In this document: positions 7,223 through 14,384 of the stretch, piece by piece
How the letters are laid out: each line of letters starts with the position of its first letter
Position numbering within the stretch: position 1 is the stretch's first letter
Assembly (NCBI GenBank): GCA_002868985.1
Contig: PKTV01000553.1
Location: forward strand, 1-14,580
DNA length: 14,580 nt
Reading direction: 5' to 3'
DNA from: Desulfobacteraceae bacterium
GTDB taxonomy: Bacteria; Desulfobacterota; Desulfobacteria; Desulfobacterales; UBA11574
The notes under the pieces: model-generated
Told to the model about the DNA's origin: nothing
What the model saw: the letters and a program-made list of their open reading frames with translations, nothing else
The model's database searches: none
Translations under genes and position numbers: made by a program

Positions 7223-8518
7223 ATGACCAGTCAGCATAAAAGAGAAAATTTGATGTTTAACCTAAGGCAAAAATTGTGGCTTTTACTTTTGGTCATTAGC
7301 ATTTTTACAGCATACGGGTGTGCTACATTTAAGCCCGGCCCCATCGATGAAACACTCTTTCGGAATCGCGGCCTAAGCAAGACAGACGGCGTGTTTAAGG
7401 TCACGGCAACTATACTCAGTCGGGAAGAAACCCGGGAGATCTTTGGTCTTGATCTTTACAAGAAGAGTATTCAGCCGATATGGTTGGAGATTGAGAACAA
7501 CGATGACAAGCGCGTCTGGGTCCCGCCTTTCGGTGTCGACCCCGACTACTTCGCCCCCTTCGAGGTGGCCTACATGCATCATTTCTTCTTTTCAAAACGA
7601 ACCAACGCGCGGATGGACCTGTACTTTCATGAAAAAACCATGGATAGCTACGTTCCACCTGGCAATACAAGAGCGGGCTTTATATTTACCAACCTGGATT
7701 TAGGGACCAAAGGCTTTAACGTGGATTTGATGGGGCGAAACCGGGAAATTAGGACATTTACGTTCTTTATCCCTGTTCCGGGGTTCAAGGTGAGTCACCA
7801 GGACGTGGATTGGCATAGACTGTATTCAAAGGACGAAATTGTTTCGTACGATGATATGGAAAGTTTTCGAAGGGCGTTGGAAGAACTGTCATGCTGTTCA
7901 ACGGATCAGGAGTCAAACAAAGAAGGCGATCCGCTCAATCTGGTCATTATCGGTAGAGGAAAGGCATTGCACCAGGCCCTGATAAGAAGCGGTTGGTACG
8001 AGACAGAGTCCCTGAATAAAGATTCCCTTTCTAAGATGGCAACAACCGCCGCTTTTATGAAGCAGGACCGGTACGCGTCCATGATACCATTTTATCTATA
8101 CGGCCGGCCCCAGGATGCGGCCTTCAGAAAATTCCGGCAAAAGGCAGATGAACGGATCCACCTGAGGCTGTGGCTTTCGCCCATGCGCTTTGCCGGTAAA
8201 CCTGTATGGGTGGGACAGATCAGCCGTGACATTAAAGTACGATTTTTGCCTGATACCTATCAGATAGAACCGTTAGTGGATGAAGCGAGGACCTATATGT
8301 TGCAGGACATCTGGTACGCCCAGGGACTGGTAAAGTTCGGATATGTAAAAGGGGTCGGTGCCGCGTCCATAACTGAACCGCGCAAGACCTTCAATAACGA
8401 TCCCTATTTTACGGATGGTTATAGGCTTGTTCTCTGGGTGTCGAGCAAACCCGTTTCTTTTTCAGATGTTGAAAATCTGAACTGGGAGCAGCCGAAAAAG
8501 ACGACAAAAGACAATTAG
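7223..8518 (+). CDS. Lipoprotein with LssY-C-like C-terminal domain, copy 1
   Basis: 431 residues. The N-terminus is a lipoprotein signal peptide (LWLLLLVISIFTAYGC) with lipid-anchor C33; the -2 tyrosine is unusual. The mature protein has an uncharacterised domain (about 40-225, with PIWLEIENN at 85-93 and a double cysteine at 224-225). A C-terminal domain (about 235-422) follows that I assign to the LssY C-terminal family from NLVIIGRG, HLRLWLSP, VWVGQISRDI, WYAQGL, YVKGV and NDPYFTDG. LssY is named for a Legionella secretion-associated locus; the domain's biochemical role is not established. This copy departs from the family pattern (YGRPQDAAF, three residues shorter after VRF, THKI-type segment lost). 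The start at 7223 has a poor ribosome site. The ATG at 7253 has aagag 8 nt upstream and gives a compact 23-residue signal peptide, so it is equally plausible. The paralogue begins 3 nt after its stop. Confidence 0.85.
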   Translation: MTSQHKRENLMFNLRQKLWLLLLVISIFTAYGCATFKPGPIDETLFRNRGLSKTDGVFKVTATILSREETREIFGLDLYKKSIQPIWLEIENNDDKRVWVPPFGVDPDYFAPFEVAYMHHFFFSKRTNARMDLYFHEKTMDSYVPPGNTRAGFIFTNLDLGTKGFNVDLMGRNREIRTFTFFIPVPGFKVSHQDVDWHRLYSKDEIVSYDDMESFRRALEELSCCSTDQESNKEGDPLNLVIIGRGKALHQALIRSGWYETESLNKDSLSKMATTAAFMKQDRYASMIPFYLYGRPQDAAFRKFRQKADERIHLRLWLSPMRFAGKPVWVGQISRDIKVRFLPDTYQIEPLVDEARTYMLQDIWYAQGLVKFGYVKGVGAASITEPRKTFNNDPYFTDGYRLVLWVSSKPVSFSDVENLNWEQPKKTTKDN

Positions 8519-8521
8519 AGC

Positions 8522-9808
8522 ATGGTTGTTAAGTCAAGAAAAAATCATATGTGCATCATCTCACGCATGTCAGGACTTGTCCTCATATGCATCTGTATCT
8601 TAATCCTTACCGGATGTGCGCCATACAAACCATATGCCGTGGACGAAGTTCCCTTCCGGGTGCGGTCCCAGACAAAATCCGAATGGAATGTACGGGTCAC
8701 GGCTGCAGTACCCAGTGCCAAAGAGAGCCGTAAGATTTTCGGTGTTCACATATACAAGAGAGGGGTTCAGCCCATTTGGTTGGAAATCGAAAATAATAAT
8801 GAAGAACCGGTCTGGTTTTTACCGATGGGGCTTGACCCGGATTATTTCAGCCCTATAGAAGCCGCCTTTAAGAATCATTTTCCCTATATTACACCGTATA
8901 ACGATTTAATGAATCAGCGGTTCTATCAAGTGAAACAGGTGATATACATTGCGCCGGGAAGAAAGAAGGCAGGCTTTGTTTTTGCCCCTGTGGACGAGGG
9001 CACCAAGGAGCTCAGCGTTCATCTGGTGGGAGAAGACCACCAAGTCAGAACATTTACCTTTTTTATCAATGTACCCGGTCTACGTGTCGATCATCACAAT
9101 GTGGACTTCGATGCCCTCTATCCGGAAGATGAGATTGTTTCACTGGATGAAGAAGGATTGAGACAAGCTTTAGAAGGTCTTGATTGCTGCACAACAAAAA
9201 AAGATGGAAATGCGCAGGGGGATCCTCTGAACATCGTTGTCATCGGAGAAAGCGAAGACATATTTCATACATTCATTCGCGTCGGCTGGGATGAGACTGA
9301 AACCATATATGCTGGATCTGCCCTGAAGACTATAGGATCTTACCTCTTTGGTGGTCAATATCGGTACTCACCGGTCAGCGGACTTTATGCTTTCGGACGA
9401 AGACAGGACGTCGCTTTCCAAAGGACCCGGAAATCGATCCATGAACGGAACCATCTGCGACTGTGGCTTTCGCCCTGGCGCTTTGAAGATAAACCCGTGT
9501 GGGTGGGACAGATCAGTCGCGACATCGGTGTTCGCTTCACATGGAAGACCCTCACAACCCACAAAATCAGTCCGGATGTGGACGAAACCAGGGATTTTCT
9601 CATTCAGGACCTGTTGTACGCCCAGGGACTTGAAAAGATCGCCTATGTGAAAGGGGTCAGTCCTGCCCCCATTTCAAATCCCCGAAATAACCTCACCGGG
9701 GATCCTTATTTCACCGACGGATTTCGGGCCGTGCTTTGGATATCCAGTGAACTTACAAACTTTGAAGAGGTCGAACTGATGAATTGGGAGATTCTACCGG
9801 AGCGGTGA
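8522..9808 (+). CDS. Lipoprotein with LssY-C-like C-terminal domain, copy 2
   Basis: 428 residues, paralogue of the gene before it and collinear with it throughout. The signal peptide ends in a good lipobox, ILTGC, with lipid-anchor C32. The N-terminal domain repeats PIWLEIENN (84-92), DPDYFSPIEAAF and the double cysteine (222-223). The C-terminal LssY-C-like domain is closer to the usual pattern than copy 1: FGRRQDVAFQ (291-300), NHLRLWLSP, VWVGQISRDIGVRFT, THKISPDVDE, LLYAQGL and LTGDPYFTDG. The ATG lies 3 nt after the stop of copy 1 with no strong Shine-Dalgarno, which suggests translational coupling in one operon. An inner ATG at 8549 is possible but gives a less basic N-terminus. It probably acts at the membrane surface facing the periplasm. 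A function beyond that cannot be read from the sequence. Confidence 0.87.
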   Translation: MVVKSRKNHMCIISRMSGLVLICICILILTGCAPYKPYAVDEVPFRVRSQTKSEWNVRVTAAVPSAKESRKIFGVHIYKRGVQPIWLEIENNNEEPVWFLPMGLDPDYFSPIEAAFKNHFPYITPYNDLMNQRFYQVKQVIYIAPGRKKAGFVFAPVDEGTKELSVHLVGEDHQVRTFTFFINVPGLRVDHHNVDFDALYPEDEIVSLDEEGLRQALEGLDCCTTKKDGNAQGDPLNIVVIGESEDIFHTFIRVGWDETETIYAGSALKTIGSYLFGGQYRYSPVSGLYAFGRRQDVAFQRTRKSIHERNHLRLWLSPWRFEDKPVWVGQISRDIGVRFTWKTLTTHKISPDVDETRDFLIQDLLYAQGLEKIAYVKGVSPAPISNPRNNLTGDPYFTDGFRAVLWISSELTNFEEVELMNWEILPER

Positions 9809-10024
9809 ACAATAAAAACGTCGGCCATTGAATCAATTGAACACGCCCTGAAAAATGCCTGTAGCAATGAGCGCGTTTGATCATTTAGTATTGTGTTGAA
9901 GAATGTCATGAGGGCAATCAAGATAAGATAAAATCCGGCGAAAAATCGAATTTCATATATCAGTAAATGAGCGCTATTACGTTGGGTATGTAACAGCAGA
10001 TGGGCTTGGTTTCAATCTAAATTT

Positions 10025-10205
10025 CTCCAACGTATTCAAATATCAGGCTAACATGTAATATCTCTGCAATAGCAACAACCATCAAGTGACTGATTTTTCT
10101 GTATTAACATAATATCATATCACTTGACAATAACGGCTGTAATAATTGGTATTTGATCAACCCGTTAAAATCACCAAGGTAATTTAACACTATTAATGTA
10201 TCGTT
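10025..10205. repeat. Diverged intergenic repeat, copy A
   Basis: It is collinear with 13213-13392. Both open with ctccaacgta, followed 66-67 nt later by a 32-nt core (10092-10123 here) that is identical at 29 of 32 positions between the copies: gatttttctgt, two varied bases, taacataatatc, one varied base, tatcac. About 81 nt after the core's second half a weaker version (aatgtatc near 10195) recurs, as in copy B, so the segment seems built from two tandem units. It holds no convincing coding frame. Confidence 0.6.
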
Positions 10206-10304
10206 AAATATACATAAATTCATATAGTTATACGCGTTGTAACATGTCAAGTTTCTTATACGCTGATTTGTTATCGATTTTTTCCGATATTTCAAAAATT
10301 TTAA

Positions 10305-10460
10305 GGCTTAAAGGCGGACCACTTTATCTTACATCTATCCGGGCCCCTCGTTCAGGAAGGCCTCTTATGGATCGCCACTGCCGAACTTATTTCAACAGTG
10401 GCCGCTGATTGCAGGTCGTTGGTTGAAACAGTAACGGTGATGAATGCGTGCAAAGGATAG
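10305..10460 (+). other. Coding-like relic of unknown origin
   Basis: From about 10305 to 10460 the base composition turns clearly less AT-rich than the flanks, and one plus-strand frame is open for 51 residues (GLKADHFILHLSGPLVQEG and on, ending MNACKG) between stops. There is no ATG near its beginning and no ribosome site. It could be a fragment of a lost gene or insertion-sequence end left between the two operons. I do not recognise the protein, and chance is possible. Confidence 0.18.
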
Positions 10461-10503
10461 GGTGTCGGACAAGGGCGGTAACTAACAATGGTAACGAAAA
10501 GCG

Positions 10504-11619
10504 CTATTTTGTTTGAGAAGGTGCGGCATTGCCCAGCCCGGGTATCTGCTGCAGCTGCTCCACTACAAATAGTATCATCGCTTCAAAAAGAAGGGTACGC
10601 ACTTTCTTGTTCCTGGTCACAGTATCAGGGTCTCGATCGGAGAAAGCTTCATCCACCGGCACTGCAACCGTCCAGTGATCAGCATTGACGTATGCCATGA
10701 GCGTTGAACCGGGTATGAGTTGATCATAGATCAGGAGCTGACCGTCATTTAAAGGATTGATTGGCTCTAAGAGTTCATAGGTTATCCGCAGTACCACCTG
10801 AATATTTTCTTTCCGAGTGAAGGTAGCAACGGAATAATACTGAACGTGTTGCGGCAATGGATGCATGGCTAGCCAGCGGAATTGCTCTTTCCGGGTCAAA
10901 CTCTCCAGCACACCTCTATCGCCGGGCCCACAATCACCCAGTGACAAATTTTCAAACCATTTGTGATAGATTTCCGCGTACCTGTCGGCGATGATAGACC
11001 CGTTGACTGCCCCGGCGACACTCAATACCGCCGTTACTTTGTGGGAGAGGTCCGGATAATTCAGCAGAAAATGCAGAATATCCGTGGTTCCCTTGGAATA
11101 CCCGATAAGTAGCAGGCGCTCAGATGTTTCCATGTCCAGGTTTGCGACCGTCTTCGCAATTACCGAAGCATTCATGTCGCTTCCGGACCGACCGCTGATC
11201 GAAACATAATCAATCCGATAGCCAAGACGCATGAGATGTTCTGTGCCAGATTTGTAAGGCTTGCCGATTTCCGGAAAACAATCCGAAAACGCTCCCGAGA
11301 CGATGAGAATTCTCAGGTGTGTATCGTGTACCGGCAAGGGTGTTCGCACCTCAGCGGTCAGCGGCTCATCGTTTAAGCGCCACAGGTAATCCTCACAGTC
11401 AATATTCAGACTTTGAGATTCTCGTTTTGATTCCAACAATTCGCAAAAAATCTCCCGGAAACGCGTACGGGCATCATTCATGGATGGCGCACCAATATAA
11501 CTCAGGGTATGCGCTGGGAGATCAACATTGAAAACCTCTGTTGACGAACCACAGCCAAAAACACTTAGAATAAAGGTGCAAATGAATATGACTTTAATTC
11601 GGGTTGAAAGCAGTTTCAT
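10504..11619 (-). CDS. Alpha/beta-hydrolase lipoprotein, copy 2 (downstream)
   Basis: 371 residues from the chosen start. The lipoprotein signal peptide ends SVFGC (C23). The body is an alpha/beta-hydrolase: oxyanion-strand segment LRILIVSGAFSDCF, nucleophile elbow GYSKG (173-177, S175), likely acid D292 in NDGQLL and likely base H315 in NADHW. Substrate is unknown; an ester or thioester bond in the envelope is a reasonable guess from the fold only. REIFCELL and NIDCEDYLWRL form an N-terminal region shared with the paralogue. I chose the ATG at 11619 because it gives a compact signal peptide and has AGGAA about 11 nt upstream. The ATG at 11655 would add 12 basic residues and has no ribosome site. 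With the 11619 start it overlaps the upstream gene's end by 26 nt, implying translational coupling. Confidence 0.87.
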   Translation of the reverse strand: MKLLSTRIKVIFICTFILSVFGCGSSTEVFNVDLPAHTLSYIGAPSMNDARTRFREIFCELLESKRESQSLNIDCEDYLWRLNDEPLTAEVRTPLPVHDTHLRILIVSGAFSDCFPEIGKPYKSGTEHLMRLGYRIDYVSISGRSGSDMNASVIAKTVANLDMETSERLLLIGYSKGTTDILHFLLNYPDLSHKVTAVLSVAGAVNGSIIADRYAEIYHKWFENLSLGDCGPGDRGVLESLTRKEQFRWLAMHPLPQHVQYYSVATFTRKENIQVVLRITYELLEPINPLNDGQLLIYDQLIPGSTLMAYVNADHWTVAVPVDEAFSDRDPDTVTRNKKVRTLLFEAMILFVVEQLQQIPGLGNAAPSQTK

Positions 11620-12721
11620 TTTTTTTCTGTTTCCTGTCCAGAGTTTCCGCCACATAAAGAAGCATGGACTGAAGTAAAATTTCTCTGGGAAATCTTTTCG
11701 GCATTTCCACTGTATCAGATAACCAAGAATCCTCCAGAGGCAGGACTAGTGACCAGTGGTCGACGTTGGCATAGCCTAAGAGCGTGGCACCGGGAATGAT
11801 TTGATCGGCGCTAAGAAGCTGTCCATCGTTGCGGGGACTAAAAACCGCCAGCATGTCATACCAGACTTTCAGTAGAAGGTTGATATTTTCACGTCTGGTA
11901 AAAGAGACCAGCGAAAAATACTCCGCCGAATTTGGAAGAGGATTGGCAGCCAGCCATGACAGTCTGGTCGAATATTTAAGGCTATCAATGGCACCGCTAT
12001 CGCCGGGTTCGCATTGGCTCAGCTGGATATATTTGGCCAGATGGGTGTAAGTGTTGGCAAATTTTTTTGCCAGCGGTGATCCGTTTATGGCGCCGGCCAC
12101 ACTTACAACCGCAGCCACTTTTCGGGCCTGCGCCGGGTAGTTTACCAAAAAATTAAGAATATCCACTGCACCCTTTGAATACCCCACGAGCACCAGATCT
12201 TCATCACTATCAAGGGTCATGTTTTCAATGACCTTTGCAATATACGCCGCATTTTTGTCACTGCTGGAGCGCCCGCTGACGATGAGCAGTTCGATTCTGA
12301 AGCCTCTGTTGCGAAGGGTTTCAATCGAAGCTTCAAATGGAAGGGCAATGCTTGAAAAACACTCGTTGAAAAGACCGGGCACGACCAAAATTCGGTATCG
12401 GGTGTCGGGTGCCGGCACGGGTCCGGGATTCTTGTTGAGCTGCCCTTCATCACTCAGTCGCAGAAGGAAGTCTTCACAATTACCTGCCTCATTCCGATAT
12501 TTGGGGTTTTCGGCCAGCAACCCGCAAAAGATCTCCCGAAAGCGTTCCCGACCGTCGACAACTGGAGGGGTTGCAATCGGATGAAGATATGAGCCCGGAA
12601 AATCGGTAGTATATGGATACTTATAAGGTGTAGCGCATCCGAAGATCATCAAAACAATTACTATAAATGGTAAAAGCAAACGTGCCAGCAGCATGACTTT
12701 CCATAATTCTACAATGTTCAT
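11594..12721 (-). CDS. Alpha/beta-hydrolase lipoprotein, copy 1 (upstream)
   Basis: 375 residues from the ATG at 12721. The signal peptide is strongly hydrophobic (LLLPFIVIVLMIFGC, anchor C29). It is an alpha/beta-hydrolase with YRILVVPGLFNECF, nucleophile elbow GYSKG (S182), likely acid D299 in NDGQLL and likely base H322 in NVDHW. It is a collinear paralogue of the downstream gene: FREIFC, NCEDFLLRL, VSGRSSSDKNA, SVAGAINGSPLA, CEPGD and QIIPGATLLGYAN all have counterparts there. The block order matches a family of exported hypothetical hydrolases known in Proteobacteria, whose substrate I do not know. The start is uncertain: a TTG at 12730 is in frame, and an inner ATG nine codons in would give a 20-residue signal peptide. 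No strong Shine-Dalgarno precedes 12721. It is first in a two-gene operon. Confidence 0.88.
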   Translation of the reverse strand: MNIVELWKVMLLARLLLPFIVIVLMIFGCATPYKYPYTTDFPGSYLHPIATPPVVDGRERFREIFCGLLAENPKYRNEAGNCEDFLLRLSDEGQLNKNPGPVPAPDTRYRILVVPGLFNECFSSIALPFEASIETLRNRGFRIELLIVSGRSSSDKNAAYIAKVIENMTLDSDEDLVLVGYSKGAVDILNFLVNYPAQARKVAAVVSVAGAINGSPLAKKFANTYTHLAKYIQLSQCEPGDSGAIDSLKYSTRLSWLAANPLPNSAEYFSLVSFTRRENINLLLKVWYDMLAVFSPRNDGQLLSADQIIPGATLLGYANVDHWSLVLPLEDSWLSDTVEMPKRFPREILLQSMLLYVAETLDRKQKKNETAFNPN

Positions 12722-13212
12722 TAAAATCAAACTTGGTCACCAAATCGTTAGAGCGCTATTATTTCTCATAACTCGATTCATCGCAAGCATAAAGAGCGAA
12801 CATAAAACGTATCCAAAGAAATTACCGTATTTTGGATAATGATTTTCGACTGGATACTAATGGCCATATAAGCTGCATCAAAACACCAGGTTTCAGCCAG
12901 TTAAGTTGAAAAAGGCCTGTGTACCGATGCACGATTTTTTATGTTTTTCAAAAAGTGAATCCCAATCAATTTCAATAGATGGAAAACTCAGATTTAAAAC
13001 TTATTGAAACTTGGCCCGTAGATATAATAACTTGTGGTAGATAGGGTTATAAAAAAGTGTTAGTCTCATGACGCGATTGTCCCAATCGAGCCCATATTAA
13101 TTCTTGAGTAATCTTCAATAGTCAAATGTCATGCGAACCTGTGGTATATAGTACCTTTCCGAGAGGTAGATATTGGGGGGTGGTGGTGTGTTTTTTATGA
13201 CAGCTGTACTAA

Positions 13213-13392
13213 CTCCAACGTATGTAGCATTTGGCTGAATCTGCGATATCTGCAATAACGTCCAAGTATCAACTGCTTGATTTTTCTGTGATAACATAAT
13301 ATCGTATCACCAAACAATAGCGGTTGAACTAACTGCAATTTCGTCACGTTATCAAGCTCTTGGTTTTTCTAGCATATTCTCAATGTATCAAA
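13213..13392. repeat. Diverged intergenic repeat, copy B with tandem second unit
   Basis: It is collinear with 10025-10205 on the other side of the hydrolase operon, in the same orientation. The 32-nt core is at 13279-13310. A second, weaker unit begins 83 nt on: ctgcaat at 13250 recurs at 13333, tgatttttct at 13278 recurs as tggtttttct at 13361, and gtatca at 13304 recurs at 13385. Within the core, gtgata (13288) and tatcac (13305-13310) make a near-palindrome that could bind a dimeric regulator. Confidence 0.6.
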
Positions 13393-13615
13393 AGGTTAAA
13401 GAATAAAAGCCAGACCACAAGATATTGTATCCGCCTTACTCGTTTCGATTGAGAAATATTGGTCGAGTCCCACACTGTTTTTTTTAGTTAAATTACTGAT
13501 CATTACCAGTGATTATATCGCTACTTCACCATACAAGACCTAAGAAAAATAGTCCTCATTTTCTCCATCATTTTTTATAAACAAAGATCAAGATGAGTTT
13601 GATGTTTTTAAATTT

Positions 13616-13669
13616 TGAAACACACTTTTTATGAAACAAAAGTGTTTCATATACATTAATAATGATACA
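13616..13669. promoter_or_regulatory. Cluster of four TGAAACA-like boxes
   Basis: tgaaacac (13616-13623) and atgaaaca (13631-13638) lie on the plus strand. The inverted tgtttcat (13643-13650) forms a perfect 8-bp palindrome with the second box around 4 nt. The variant atgataca (13662-13669) pairs with the third. Repeated, oppositely oriented boxes in 54 nt are typical of an operator or a recursor binding site, but the protein is unknown. The nearest gene downstream is the small lipoprotein, more than 400 nt away. Confidence 0.3.
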
Positions 13670-13980
13670 CATTTTTAATTCGTCCAAATATAGCTTTTAA
13701 GGAATAACTGAGAGTTATACGTGGGCACCATTATGGCATGGTTGTTGCTTTATTTATATACGTTCAACTCGTATTAACATCTATGATAAAATAAGCGTGA
13801 TCATCATGAGAGATTACATTATAGATTTCATTTTTTTACAATTTCCATATTTTTTATAACGCTCTCATTTATTTTTTCTTTTAAGGCCATTCCTTTTTAA
13901 AGGGGCAATTCATAAACATATGGCATAATTTTTTGTATGTTAGGCATTAATAAATTTCTTCATCGCCTAACCTCCTGGAG

Positions 13981-14010
13981 CCCCTGAGAGTTTAGCCGGA
14001 CTCTAAGGGG
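13981..14010 (+). other. Strong stem-loop upstream of the small lipoprotein
   Basis: cccctgagagt (13981-13991) pairs with actctaagggg (14000-14010) at 10 of 11 positions around the loop ttagccgg, followed by tttcccc. It could end a small RNA or act as a 5' leader structure for the gene at 14103. The T-run is too short for a confident intrinsic terminator, and the fold matches no riboswitch class I know. Confidence 0.4.
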
Positions 14011-14102
14011 TTTCCCCAAATGAATTTTTAAGTTTAGCCTATTATTTCACTATAACGATCATATCGAAGCGACCATTAACCCGGAAAAAAAGAGGATTGG
14101 AA

Positions 14103-14261
14103 ATGTCCATAATCAAACGTATCGTATTGACTTTAGTTGCAGCAGGTTTGGTATTCGGTTTTGTTGCCTGTGAAAAAAAGGGACCCATGGAGGAGGCCGG
14201 AAAGAAAGCTGATCAAGCGGTCGAAGATGTTCAAAAGGCAATCAAAAAGAAAACAGAATAG
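14103..14261 (+). CDS. Small lipoprotein (52 residues)
   Basis: A short gene with a clear lipoprotein signal peptide: basic start MSIIKR, hydrophobic VLTLVAAGLVFGF and lipobox FVAC, anchor C23. The mature part is only about 30 residues, lysine- and acid-rich (EEAGKKADQAVEDVQKAIK), and likely to form an amphipathic helix. It resembles entericidin-type small lipoproteins in size and layout, but I would not assign that function. GAGG at 14092-14095 lies 7 nt before the ATG, a good ribosome site. The next gene, an exported SYLF protein, lies 123 nt downstream on the same strand; the two may share a transcript and an envelope role. A longer open frame at 14137-14340 in another phase is a shadow. 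Confidence 0.8.
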   Translation: MSIIKRIVLTLVAAGLVFGFVACEKKGPMEEAGKKADQAVEDVQKAIKKKTE

Positions 14262-14384
14262 CTTGGAACCATTAAAGAATGGAACAGCATCTACTCGGCA
14301 ACAAACTGATTATCAACCCAAAATAAGTCTGGTCAGTTAAATTTGTTAACAAAAGGAAGAACACACGTGAAAGGAGTATTAACC

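Larger units (their letters stand above)
9809..10503. other. Intergenic region between the convergent lipoprotein pairs
   Basis: About 695 nt between the 3' ends of the LssY-like operon and the hydrolase operon, unusually long for a convergent gap. It holds repeat copy A (10025-10205) and a less AT-rich coding-like stretch (10305-10460) containing a hairpin gccactg/cagtggc (10374-10380 and 10396-10402). I see no clear intrinsic terminator for either operon. The 63-codon minus-strand frame at 10104-10295 lies in the repeat and is not convincing. Confidence 0.5.
12722..14102. other. Long gene-free AT-rich region between divergent operons
   Basis: About 1.38 kb with no convincing protein gene on either strand. 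It must hold the promoters of the hydrolase operon (minus) and the small lipoprotein (plus). Contents I can support are repeat copy B (13213-13392), a G-rich tract at 13175-13190, a cluster of TGAAACA-like boxes (13616-13669), a small inverted repeat ttaggc/gcctaa (13940-13945 and 13965-13970) and a stem-loop (13981-14010). The 60-codon minus-strand frame at 13115-13297 lies over the repeat and is not conserved in copy A. A hairpin cgattg/caatcg near 13075 is minor. Confidence 0.5.

Noticed and set aside
10124..10152. TTGACA at 10124 as a promoter -35 box
   Set aside because: No acceptable -10 box lies 16-18 nt downstream, copy B lacks the box, and no gene follows on that strand.
10104..10295. 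63-codon minus-strand frame over repeat copy A
   Set aside because: The matching part of copy B is not read in the same phase, so the repeat is not conserved as protein.
13172..13192. G-rich run in an AT-rich region as a G-quadruplex
   Set aside because: After the first G-run only pairs of G follow; four runs of three are not available.
13115..13297. 60-codon minus-strand frame over repeat copy B
   Set aside because: In copy A the corresponding phase shares only a few residues (QKNQ) and then hits a stop codon, which argues against coding.
10025..13392. CRISPR array suggested by repeated AT-rich blocks with regular spacing
   Set aside because: There are only two diverged units per locus, no identical short repeats, no spacers and no cas genes nearby.
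13440..13490. ggtcgagtccc resembling a tRNA T-arm
   Set aside because: No flanking acceptor, D or anticodon stems can be formed around it.
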